A stretch of 5,115 nucleotides of DNA, from the NCBI GenBank assembly GCA_030840615.1, contig JAVEEE010000419.1:1-5115 (forward strand), given 5' to 3'. Position numbers and translations under genes: made by a program. Positions 1 to 5,115 of this stretch are shown one piece after another (position 1 is the first letter of the stretch; each line of letters opens with the position of its first letter). The notes beneath the pieces were generated by a model. It saw only the letters and a list, made by a program, of their open reading frames with translations. It did not search any database and was not told where the DNA came from. Source of the stretch: Frankiaceae bacterium. GTDB taxonomy: Bacteria > Actinomycetota > Actinomycetes > JAFAQI01.

Positions 1-555
1 GGGAGGCACGCCGAAGACTTCCAGCAGCAGCTCGTCCACCGCCGCGTCATCGAACGGCTGGAGCCGAACGAGCGTCACATCCGGGTCGAGATGCAGATCG
101 TTGCCGAATGGCGTGGGCGCCTGGTCATCAGTGGCCGCGACGATGGTGGCCCGACGCGTCCTTGCCAACGCGCTCACGACGGCGGCGGACGAGGGGTCGA
201 GCAGGTGGGCGTCGTCGATGGCGAGGTGAAGTCGTTGCGTGGTTGGCAGCAACGACCGCACGACGTCCGGCAGGGTCGATGGCTGTTGGCCCTGCTCCGA
301 CGTGGCGATCAGGTGGGCGAGGGCCGCAAACGGAAGTGTGCTCGTGTCCGCTGTTCCGACGACGAGGTCGTAAGTGCGTTCGCCGTCGGCCCGAGCTGTT
401 GCGGCCTGCAGGTAGTGAGACTTGCCCGAGCCTGGAGCGCCGGACACGACGACCACCGTCGAGCCGGCGGCGACAGCGTCAGCCGTCGCCCGCAGTTGTT
501 CTTGACGGGCGACGAGAGGCCAGACATTCCCCCCCACAGCCGCGGATGTTGTCAC
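1..555 (-). CDS. ATP-binding regulator of LuxR/LAL type, N-terminal part (cut by left edge)
   Basis: The reverse strand is open without a stop from about base 609 to the left edge, so the gene runs out of the window and only about 185 N-terminal residues are seen. Counting from the GTG at 555, a WPLVARQEQL segment at residues 12-21 matches the 'W-x-x-V-G-R-x-x-E' entry typical of LuxR-family large ATP-binding regulators. A Walker A GAPGSGKS follows at 39-46, and a Walker B HLAIDDAHLLD around 110-120 has the acidic pair D114-D115. The protein should therefore bind and hydrolyse ATP as a STAND/AAA-type switch. The DNA-binding LuxR helix-turn-helix would be at the C-terminus outside the window, so transcriptional control is inferred. 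Neither candidate start (GTG 555 or GTG 537) has a convincing ribosome site. The gene lies 37 bases behind the lipoprotein gene in the same direction, which allows co-transcription. A generic AAA ATPase without a DNA-binding domain remains possible. Confidence 0.8.
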   Translation of the reverse strand, partial: MTTSAAVGGNVWPLVARQEQLRATADAVAAGSTVVVVSGAPGSGKSHYLQAATARADGERTYDLVVGTADTSTLPFAALAHLIATSEQGQQPSTLPDVVRSLLPTTQRLHLAIDDAHLLDPSSAAVVSALARTRRATIVAATDDQAPTPFGNDLHLDPDVTLVRLQPFDDAAVDELLLEVFGVPP

Positions 556-592
556 TGGGGCTGATGAGGGAGCAATAGCGCGTAGTGACCGG

Positions 593-1183
593 TTAGGTGA
601 CCACCCTGATCACCACGTCATACCTGCGTTGGTCCGGTCGGCAAGCCATCGCTTCGCCGCACACCGACCGACTTGCCACCAGATGAGCGGCACCGACGGC
701 GATAGCCGCAAATGTCTGCTCGACGGTGCCGCAGCCGACACCCGGCACGCAGTTGCTACCTGGGCGATGCGTCTCCGTGGAGACGGAGCGGACGACGTCC
801 GGGTCGCTGCTGCCGTCGATCGACCAGTACGTGTTGTGCAGCAAGACGGTGATGTGCGCGCCTCGAGACACGACGACTGTGGCGCCGTTGTCGCGCTCCG
901 TGACCGTGCGGTCTGCGCCCGCGACGTGGGTGGTGCTCGGGTCCACCGTGACGGTCGACGACGCTCTGGGAGTCGGAGTGGTGATCGTCGTGGGCAGTGG
1001 CGTCGGCGTTGACGGCGTCGCCGGGTGGCTCGGTGACGGTGAACCGGTGCCGAGCGGCCCTGGCGACTCCTGCGTGCCGAGCACGTCGGCGCCGTTCGAC
1101 CCGCTGCCACCGCAGCCGACCAGCGCCGCCAAGCAGATCGCGAGCGGCATGACGAAGAGACGTTGCCCGGGTCCACACCACAC
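593..1183 (-). CDS. Secreted lipoprotein with Pro/Thr/Ser linker and chagasin-like C-terminal domain
   Basis: The 196-residue product (numbered from GTG 1183) begins with a short basic n-region and a hydrophobic stretch ending in the lipobox L21-V-G-C24, so it should be diacylated at C24 and held on the outer face of the membrane. A low-complexity Gly/Ser then Pro/Thr/Ser-rich linker runs to about residue 85. The C-terminal domain (about 92-196) is beta-rich, with a 'SRGAHITVLLHNTYW' segment, a GVGCGTVEQTF segment, a CGEAMAC cysteine pair and a final hydrophobic strand VVIRVV. The order G-x-x-[IV]-x-V-x-L-x-N ... G-x-G-x-x-x-x-x-F ... terminal strand resembles the inhibitor I42 (chagasin) fold, but the NPTTGY loop and the RPW motif needed for papain inhibition are missing, so inhibition is unproven. 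Cysteines C145/C151 and C175/C181 could form disulfides. ATG 1192 is the alternative start. GTG 1183 is preferred because AGAGGAGG (1200-1193) touches that ATG but lies 9 bases from the GTG. Confidence 0.85.
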   Translation of the reverse strand: MWCGPGQRLFVMPLAICLAALVGCGGSGSNGADVLGTQESPGPLGTGSPSPSHPATPSTPTPLPTTITTPTPRASSTVTVDPSTTHVAGADRTVTERDNGATVVVSRGAHITVLLHNTYWSIDGSSDPDVVRSVSTETHRPGSNCVPGVGCGTVEQTFAAIAVGAAHLVASRSVCGEAMACRPDQRRYDVVIRVVT

Positions 1184-1192
1184 GAGGCTCAT

Positions 1193-1200
1193 CCTCCTCT
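1193..1200 (-). promoter_or_regulatory. Strong Shine-Dalgarno of the lipoprotein gene
   Basis: The reverse strand reads AGAGGAGG immediately followed by ATGAGCCTCGTG. The site is too close to the ATG (no spacer) and ideally spaced (9 bases) for the in-frame GTG at 1183. It therefore decides the start in favour of the GTG. The site directly abuts the hairpin at 1201-1231. Confidence 0.7.
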
Positions 1201-1231
1201 GCGCCGCCGGGTGTGGCGAGCCCGGCGGCGC
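1201..1231 (-). terminator. Perfect 11-bp GC hairpin between the EXO-ASH and lipoprotein genes
   Basis: Bases 1201-1211 (gcgccgccggg) and 1221-1231 (cccggcggcgc) are exact reverse complements around a 9-base loop, giving a stem made only of G-C pairs. It lies 28 bases beyond the stop codon of the secreted protein and directly before the Shine-Dalgarno of the lipoprotein gene. No T-run follows on either strand, which is common for actinobacterial terminators. It could end or attenuate transcription of the upstream gene, block RNA decay, or affect ribosome access to the next gene. The sequence alone does not choose among these. Confidence 0.45.
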
Positions 1232-1234
1232 CTT

Positions 1235-1270
1235 CCAGCTGTTACTTGATGGCCAGCTGTTACTTGATGG
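1235..1270. repeat. Exact 18-bp tandem duplication carrying a stop codon
   Basis: The unit ccagctgttacttgatgg occurs at 1235-1252 and again at 1253-1270 without a mismatch. On the reverse strand it spans the last two sense codons (ATC AAG) and the TAA of the secreted protein gene, followed by CAG CTG. Because 18 is a multiple of three, the copy stays in frame and supplies a second TAA (1244-1242) six codons downstream of the first. Readthrough would add only a few residues. The perfect identity suggests a recent slippage event. Confidence 0.95.
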
Positions 1271-4200
1271 TGATGAGCATCGTCTTGAACTCGGAGACTC
1301 CCAGCGTGAACGTGACAGTCGTCGACTTCCCGCCCGCCGTGATCGACAGCGTGTAGTACGACGCCCGCTGGTTGACTGTCTGGGCGACAGGCAACGTCTG
1401 GTTCTGGTACTGCATCTGCTCGCCGGCCTGGCACGACGTGGTGACGGCCTGCTGGGCAAGGTTCTTTGCGTTGACGTTCACCTTCGCTGCCGTGCCCTTG
1501 CCCTGCAGCTTCAGCGCCGCGATGCTGGCGAACGGCAGGCCGGCGGCGTTGACCGCCAGCACCCGGATGCCGCGACCGACACCTTCACCGCACAGGGGAA
1601 CCGACGCGGTTGCGCCGCCCTCCGGGTCAGTGTCGGCGATCGTCAGGGTGTCGAGGAACTTCCCCACGGTGGTCGGACCGAACGTCACCGATTCGGTGAA
1701 GTGGTTGTTCGGTGCGTACCGCGACGGCGGGGATGCGGGCCCCGGCGCGCTGAACGGTGCGCCTCCCGTGCCGAGCTGGTCGACGATCAGCTCGGACTGA
1801 CCCGTGTTGGCCACCTCAGTCGGCAGCGCTCTGCCGGTGTAGCCAGGTGCCTGCGACAGGATCACGGTTGGTGCATAGGTCAACGACGCCGGGGTCGCGA
1901 GGATCGCCGGGACGAGCCCGATACCGGTGAGTGCAACAGCGGTCGCCGGGTTGACCGGATCGGTGCTGTTGATGGTCAGGGTGCCGTTGCGCACACCTGC
2001 CGCACTGGGGTTGAACTTGACGGACAAGGTGACGCTGCTTCCCGGTCCGATGTTCAGTGGCAACGTCGGCGCTCCGACGAGGGTGAAGTCACTGCCGGCG
2101 GGCCCCGTCACGACGAGGCTTGCTACTGAGAGCGCGCACGTGCCGGTGTTGCTGATGTTGAGCGACTTCGTCTTGAAGCTGGGTGACGTCCGGTCGTCCG
2201 TCGGCACCCCGCCGAAGTCGAGAGTGCTGCTCCCCACGGTGATCGCCGCAGCGCCCACCGTCCCGGTGATGGGGACGCTCACCAGCGGGTTGACCGGATC
2301 GTCGGTGTCGACCACCACGGTCCCGGCCGCCGGACCACCCAACGGACCTGGCGGTGCGAACCGCACCGTGAACGACAGGTGCGAGCCGACCGGCAATGTC
2401 TGAGGAAGCCCCGGGATCGACAGGACGGACAGGCCGGCTGAGCTACCACCTCCGATGGTGATGCTGTTGATGGTCAGTGGTGCCGTGCCGGTGTTGGTGA
2501 CGGTGAGCTGCTTGTCCGCGAACGAGCCCGGACACACGACGCCGAAGTTGATCGACCCCGGCGAGACGGCCGCCTTCGGCAGCCCGACTGTTCCCGTTGC
2601 AGGGACGCTGACCGAGGGGTTGCTCGGGTCGTCAGAGGTGACCACGAGCGAGCCGGTCAGTGGTCCGGGAGCCGTGGCCGATGCCGGCGGCGAGAAGATG
2701 ACCTGGGCCACCAGGCTGCCTCCCGGCGGCAAGGTGCCGCTGGTCGGCGAGCTGGGACTGAGGCTGTACGCCGCATCCGATGCGCCACTCAACGCGACAT
2801 TGGTGATGGAGAGGTCTCCGGTCCCGATGTTCTGGATCACCACATTGCGGGTCGCCGTGTCACCCCGCGGGACGGTGCCGAAGTTGAGTGAGCCAGTGAC
2901 CTGGAGCTGCGGCAGCCCCGGTGTGCCCGTGGCGCTGACCGTCCGCACATCGGTCAGCTGAGCGCTGGTCGGCGCCCCGGTGTTGTTGGTCGGGGTGTCG
3001 TCGCTGTCCACCACGAGGCTGCCCGTCCGCGCCGTAGCGCTCGAGCTGGCCGGCGGCGAGAACTTCACGTTGACCAGAGCCGTGTCGCCGGCTGCAAGGG
3101 TGGCGGTGTTGGGGCTCGCCGGCGTGACGGAGTACGCCGCGTCGGTTCCGGCGCCGAGCTTGACGTCGAGGATGTCGAGGTCGCCGTTGCCGGTGTTTTG
3201 CAGGGCGAGCTGCTTCGTCGCGGTCGAGCCGCGCTTCACGGTGCCGAAGTTGAGGTCACCGGTGATCGTGAGAGTCGGGTGTGGACCGAAGCGCTTGACG
3301 CACCCGTGCGGGGAGCCGTTGCTCCACTCGGTCTGGATCTGGTAGGCGTGGCCGTGGAGGGTGAGGTTGGAGCCGTTGGTCTCGTAGGGGCCGTAGTTGT
3401 AGGCGCACTTGTCGCCGTTCTCACCCGCGATGCCGTTGACGTCGTCGTACCAGCTCCCGCCGTAGGGGTCGGTGAACGCCTCGAACTGCTCGTGCGACGT
3501 GGCCGTGAGAGCGATGTCCTGGTCGACACCGTTGGGGTAGGCGGTCTGGTTGCCGTAGCAGCCACCGGTGGAGGCGTAAGGGATGTAGCCGTAGACCTGC
3601 AGCGAGTTCCACCAGTGGTAGGCGCAGAACGAGCCGTTGACCGCGGGGACACCGTTGTAGTCGCTCGCGGCGAAGCAGCTGGTCGCGCTGGCGCACTCGA
3701 TGATGTTCTTGCCGGTGAACACGAAGTACATCGTGTTGAGCGGAGTGGTCTGCCAGGTGGTGTTGGCGGCGATTGCCCGGGTGATCGCCGCGTCGATGTC
3801 CGAGTCCTGCAGCGGGTCTCCCGACGTGCCCAGGTGCGGATAGGTCGTGGTGTCGACCCAGTCACCACCGAAATGCGTTGTCGCCGGCACCGGCGCGCCG
3901 GACGAATCGCCGTATTGCGTCAGGATGTCGAAGTACGGCGTGCCGCTGATGTCCTGGAAGTAGCGGTCGACGGTTGACCGATAGTTGGGGCCGAACAATG
4001 GGCTCGGAGCGCCGGCCGGCGGCGAGGTGGGGTTCCAGAAGATGGCGTAGGTCGTCACGTCACGCATGACCGGGCCGCCGTGGTAAGCCATGTTGGTGGT
4101 GCCGTCCGCACCGGGCCCCTGCGCGCCGGCCTTGTTCTGCTTGTCGTGCGCCTTCTTCGGCAGGTATTTCACCGGACCGTGCGAGTTGGTCTTGCCGGCT

Positions 4201-4328
4201 GACTTGGCCACCGCCGTGGTCGGAACGGCGGTGATGGCCGCAGCGACGGCGACGACGAGAGCGCCGACGCTCAGCACTCGCCTCAGGCCCGGTCGTGGAG
4301 AAGTGCGCGCGTGACGGCCAGCAGACAT
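1260..4328 (-). CDS. Secreted EXORDIUM/PHI-1-like protein with five ASH-type repeats
   Basis: The product has 1022 residues. An N-terminal twin-basic region (RR at 16-17) and a hydrophobic stretch (about 19-36) end in an AVA site (39-41), so it is exported. Residues about 82-345 match the EXORDIUM/PHI-1 family: YHGGPVM at 82-88, TYAIFWNP at 93-100, the SHEQFEAFTDP motif at 278-288, WYDD at 293-296, GDKCAY at 305-310 and a YQIQTEW segment at 329-335. Six cysteines (212, 218, 235, 257, 308, 343) suit an extracytoplasmic, disulfide-bonded fold. Five Ig-like ASH/choice-of-anchor D-type repeats follow (about 351-917), then an unrecognised beta-rich domain (918-1022). In plants this family affects cell expansion, while its bacterial function is not established. 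HExxE at 279-283 looks like a degenerate zinc-peptidase site, but no activity is assigned. The ATG at 4328 has a weak GGGGGA site 4 bases upstream. No LPxTG or membrane anchor is visible at the C-terminus, so the protein is probably released or held non-covalently. Confidence 0.9.
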   Translation of the reverse strand: MSAGRHARTSPRPGLRRVLSVGALVVAVAAAITAVPTTAVAKSAGKTNSHGPVKYLPKKAHDKQNKAGAQGPGADGTTNMAYHGGPVMRDVTTYAIFWNPTSPPAGAPSPLFGPNYRSTVDRYFQDISGTPYFDILTQYGDSSGAPVPATTHFGGDWVDTTTYPHLGTSGDPLQDSDIDAAITRAIAANTTWQTTPLNTMYFVFTGKNIIECASATSCFAASDYNGVPAVNGSFCAYHWWNSLQVYGYIPYASTGGCYGNQTAYPNGVDQDIALTATSHEQFEAFTDPYGGSWYDDVNGIAGENGDKCAYNYGPYETNGSNLTLHGHAYQIQTEWSNGSPHGCVKRFGPHPTLTITGDLNFGTVKRGSTATKQLALQNTGNGDLDILDVKLGAGTDAAYSVTPASPNTATLAAGDTALVNVKFSPPASSSATARTGSLVVDSDDTPTNNTGAPTSAQLTDVRTVSATGTPGLPQLQVTGSLNFGTVPRGDTATRNVVIQNIGTGDLSITNVALSGASDAAYSLSPSSPTSGTLPPGGSLVAQVIFSPPASATAPGPLTGSLVVTSDDPSNPSVSVPATGTVGLPKAAVSPGSINFGVVCPGSFADKQLTVTNTGTAPLTINSITIGGGSSAGLSVLSIPGLPQTLPVGSHLSFTVRFAPPGPLGGPAAGTVVVDTDDPVNPLVSVPITGTVGAAAITVGSSTLDFGGVPTDDRTSPSFKTKSLNISNTGTCALSVASLVVTGPAGSDFTLVGAPTLPLNIGPGSSVTLSVKFNPSAAGVRNGTLTINSTDPVNPATAVALTGIGLVPAILATPASLTYAPTVILSQAPGYTGRALPTEVANTGQSELIVDQLGTGGAPFSAPGPASPPSRYAPNNHFTESVTFGPTTVGKFLDTLTIADTDPEGGATASVPLCGEGVGRGIRVLAVNAAGLPFASIAALKLQGKGTAAKVNVNAKNLAQQAVTTSCQAGEQMQYQNQTLPVAQTVNQRASYYTLSITAGGKSTTVTFTLGVSEFKTMLITIK
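1584..3278 (-). repeat. Array of five ASH-like Ig-fold repeats within the secreted protein
   Basis: Five units of about 105-120 residues begin near protein residues 351, 472, 584, 695 and 807. The first four open with L/I-x-F-G-x-V (LNFGTV, LNFGTV, INFGVV, LDFGGV), contain an NxGxxxL core (NTGNGDL, NIGTGDL, NTGTAPL, NTGTCAL) and end with a TG-[TI]-x-G strand. The fifth (LTYAPTV, NTGQSEL) is more divergent. At DNA level 17 bases (acggtgccgaagttgag) are identical at 2872-2888 and 3238-3254, so units 1 and 2 are the closest pair. Such arrays usually act as spacers or adhesion modules outside the cell. The first unit carries an extra loop around residues 445-462. Confidence 0.85.
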
Positions 4329-4411
4329 CGGATCCCCCGATCAATGGCGCCCCAAGAGGACGCAGCAAACGGATGAATACGTGCACCCGGCGGGAATGGC
4401 ATCCGTATCGC

Positions 4412-4461
4412 ACTACCTGGAACCCGTCGGCGGACTACTTCGATGCGGGTGGGACTACCTG
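4412..4461. repeat. Three ACTAC(C/T)T direct repeats at about two-turn spacing
   Basis: ACTACCTG at 4412-4419, ACTACTTC at 4434-4441 and ACTACCTG at 4454-4461 are spaced 22 and 20 bases apart. They would thus lie on nearly the same face of the helix. The last copy overlaps the first bases of the candidate -35 element. This arrangement suits binding sites for an activator or repressor, but the repeats are short and could be chance. Confidence 0.35.
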
Positions 4462-4486
4462 TCGATTTCGGCACGCGCAGTTCGTC
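4460..4486 (+). promoter_or_regulatory. Candidate ECF42-type promoter of the DGPF-sigma operon
   Basis: TGTCGA at 4460-4465 is followed by a 17-base spacer and CGTC at 4483-4486. As I recall, published ECF42 target promoters have TGTCGA at -35 and CG(A/T)C at -10. The window encodes an apparent ECF42 sigma factor directly downstream, so autoregulation is the natural reading. Transcription would begin near 4493 and give a leader of about 40 bases before the DGPF start codon. Confidence 0.65.
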
Positions 4487-4498
4487 GTAAGAGTGGGA

Positions 4499-4515
4499 GG
4501 CTCGACAGGCGAGCC
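4499..4515 (+). promoter_or_regulatory. Short leader hairpin before the DGPF gene
   Basis: GGCTCG (4499-4504) and CGAGCC (4510-4515) pair around the 5-base loop ACAGG. The stem ends five bases before the ribosome site, inside the predicted leader RNA. Six G-C-rich pairs could form, but a functional role is only a possibility. Confidence 0.3.
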
Positions 4516-4520
4516 GACGC

Positions 4521-4527
4521 GAAGGGG
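4521..4527 (+). promoter_or_regulatory. Ribosome binding site of the DGPF gene
   Basis: GAAGGGG lies 8 bases before the ATG at 4536. This is good purine-rich complementarity at normal spacing and supports that ATG as the start. Confidence 0.7.
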
Positions 4528-4535
4528 ACTGCAAC

Positions 4536-4892
4536 ATGGCGGAATATCTGGTGCTGATCTACGGCGACGAGAAGGCCGTCGGCGACGGCGGCCCGGCGCT
4601 TTGGGAGCAGCTGCACAAGGAACACGTGGCATTCGGGCAGGCGCACGAGAAGTCGATCCGGGGCGGAAACGCGCTGCAGGCTGCCGCGACGGCGACCTCG
4701 GTCCGCCGGGACAGCGACGGCACGGTGGCCGTGACCGACGGCCCGTTCGCCGAGACGAAGGAAGCCCTCGGCGGCTACTACCTGATCGAGGCAAAGGATC
4801 TCGACGAGGCGCTCGCGATCGCCCGGGACGTTCCGACACCGTTCGGTGGCGTCGAGGTCCGGCCGGTCCAGGTCCTCGACATGAGCAGCTGA
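4536..4892 (+). CDS. YCII/DGPF-domain protein
   Basis: The 118-residue product is a complete single-domain member of the YCII-related/DGPF family. It starts with the strand MAEYLVLIYG, has a central helix with LHKEHVAF (26-33), the diagnostic VTDGPFAETKE stretch (DGPF at 68-71) and the GGYYLIEA strand at 79-86. The helix DLDEALAIA (88-96) and a final strand VEVRPVQVL complete the ferredoxin-like dimeric fold expected for the family. No enzymatic reaction is established for these proteins. They are recurrent partners and targets of ECF sigma factors of group ECF42, and here the sigma gene starts only 10 bases after the stop, so the two are very likely one operon. A clear ribosome site and the candidate ECF42 promoter upstream suggest expression under control of its neighbour. 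The protein is cytoplasmic, without signal peptide or membrane segment. Confidence 0.93.
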   Translation: MAEYLVLIYGDEKAVGDGGPALWEQLHKEHVAFGQAHEKSIRGGNALQAAATATSVRRDSDGTVAVTDGPFAETKEALGGYYLIEAKDLDEALAIARDVPTPFGGVEVRPVQVLDMSS

Positions 4893-4902
4893 CCCGGCTG
4901 GC

Positions 4903-5115
4903 ATGACGGCGACGCACTCCCCGGCCGCGGTTGCCGACGCGGTCGCCGACGCGCACCGTCGCGAGTGGGCTTTCGTGCTCGCCGCGACGGTGCGAGTCAC
5001 CCGCGACCTCGACCTCGCCGAGGAGTGCGCACAGGACGCCTTCGCTCAGGCATTGGTGTCATGGGTCGCTGCGGGCGTGCCGGCTCGCCCGGGCGGCTGG
5101 CTGACGACGGTCGCA
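4903..5115 (+). CDS. ECF sigma factor, probably group ECF42, N-terminal part (cut by right edge)
   Basis: The frame opened by ATG 4903 remains open for 71 codons to the window edge. It shows sigma-70 region 2: a helix AVADAVADAHRREWAFVLAATV (positions 9-30), then R-V-T-R-D-L-D-L-A-E-E at 31-41, the core-binding AQDAF-x-x-AL at 43-51, W54, and GVPARPGGWLTTVA at 58-71. The 'RVTRD...AEE..QDAF..AL..W...G.P..PGGWL..VA' pattern and the adjoining DGPF gene are characteristic of ECF42. Members of this group carry a long C-terminal TPR-type extension instead of a separate membrane anti-sigma factor, and that part would lie beyond the window. The ribosome site (GGCTGG) is weak and the start is 10 bases after the DGPF stop, so translational coupling is likely. 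What signal activates it cannot be seen. Confidence 0.9.
   Translation, partial: MTATHSPAAVADAVADAHRREWAFVLAATVRVTRDLDLAEECAQDAFAQALVSWVAAGVPARPGGWLTTVA

Noticed and set aside
91..578. Two plus-strand frames of about 156 codons over the regulator gene
   Set aside because: The opposite strand encodes Walker A and Walker B motifs in the correct order. These frames have skewed composition and no domain.
556..592. Terminator between the lipoprotein and regulator genes
   Set aside because: No inverted repeat of useful length was found in this 37-base gap.
1184..1459. N-terminal extension of the lipoprotein frame up to an ATG at 1459
   Set aside because: The extension would overlap the 3' end of the secreted protein gene by about 200 bases, has Arg/Ser-rich filler composition, and would bury the lipobox signal peptide inside the protein.
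726..2129. Long plus-strand open frame (467 codons) opposite the secreted protein and lipoprotein genes
   Set aside because: It is Arg/Gly/Asp-rich with no recognisable domain and lies antisense to genes with clear signal peptides and repeats. Long antisense frames are expected in GC-rich DNA.
3198..3977. Plus-strand open frame of 259 codons rich in Val, Gly and Arg
   Set aside because: It is fully antisense to the EXO domain, whose motifs are unambiguous on the other strand. It shows no domain and no ribosome site context that would support it.
4329..4450. Standard -35/-10 promoter for the EXO-ASH gene on the minus strand
   Set aside because: TATTCA- and GATACG-like hexamers exist, but none has a credible -35 partner at 16-18 bases, so no promoter was annotated.
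4295..4956. Alternative frames on both strands over the DGPF gene and intergenic region
   Set aside because: They are shifted or antisense copies of the DGPF and sigma coding sequence with Arg-rich composition. Only the 4536 and 4903 frames match known families and have sensible spacing.

Overview
The window is GC-rich (roughly two thirds G+C by eye) with the codon use, large ATP-binding regulator fragment, secreted repeat protein and ECF sigma/DGPF pair typical of Actinomycetota. I cannot place it more precisely. It holds five protein genes in two divergent groups. Three lie on the minus strand (about 1-4328) and two on the plus strand (about 4536 to the right edge). A 207-base region between the groups carries the regulatory signals.

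Minus strand, in transcription order. (1) A 1022-residue secreted protein (4328-1260) has a Tat/Sec-like signal peptide, an EXORDIUM/PHI-1-type domain with an HExxE motif, five tandem ASH-like ('choice-of-anchor D' style) Ig-fold repeats and an unrecognised C-terminal domain. (2) A 76-base gap follows. It contains an exact 18-bp tandem duplication that repeats the end of the gene including its stop codon, then a perfect 11-bp GC hairpin that abuts a strong Shine-Dalgarno. (3) A small lipoprotein (about 1183-593) has a Pro/Thr/Ser linker and a C-terminal beta domain that resembles the chagasin (I42) fold. (4) Separated by 37 bases is the N-terminal part of an ATP-binding regulator of the LuxR/LAL kind, with clear Walker A and B motifs, cut by the left window edge.

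Plus strand. A 118-residue YCII/DGPF-family protein (4536-4892) is followed after 10 bases by the start of an ECF sigma factor (4903 to the edge) that looks like group ECF42. This group is known to sit beside DGPF proteins. Upstream of the DGPF gene is TGTCGA-N17-CGTC, which agrees with the ECF42 promoter as I recall it, so the pair is probably an autoregulated sigma module. Three ACTAC(C/T)T repeats spaced about two helical turns apart run into its -35 element.

The two groups need not be functionally linked. The best leads are the ECF42 module with its own promoter and the EXO-ASH secreted protein next to a chagasin-like lipoprotein. No RNA gene, CRISPR array, insertion sequence or phage element was seen.
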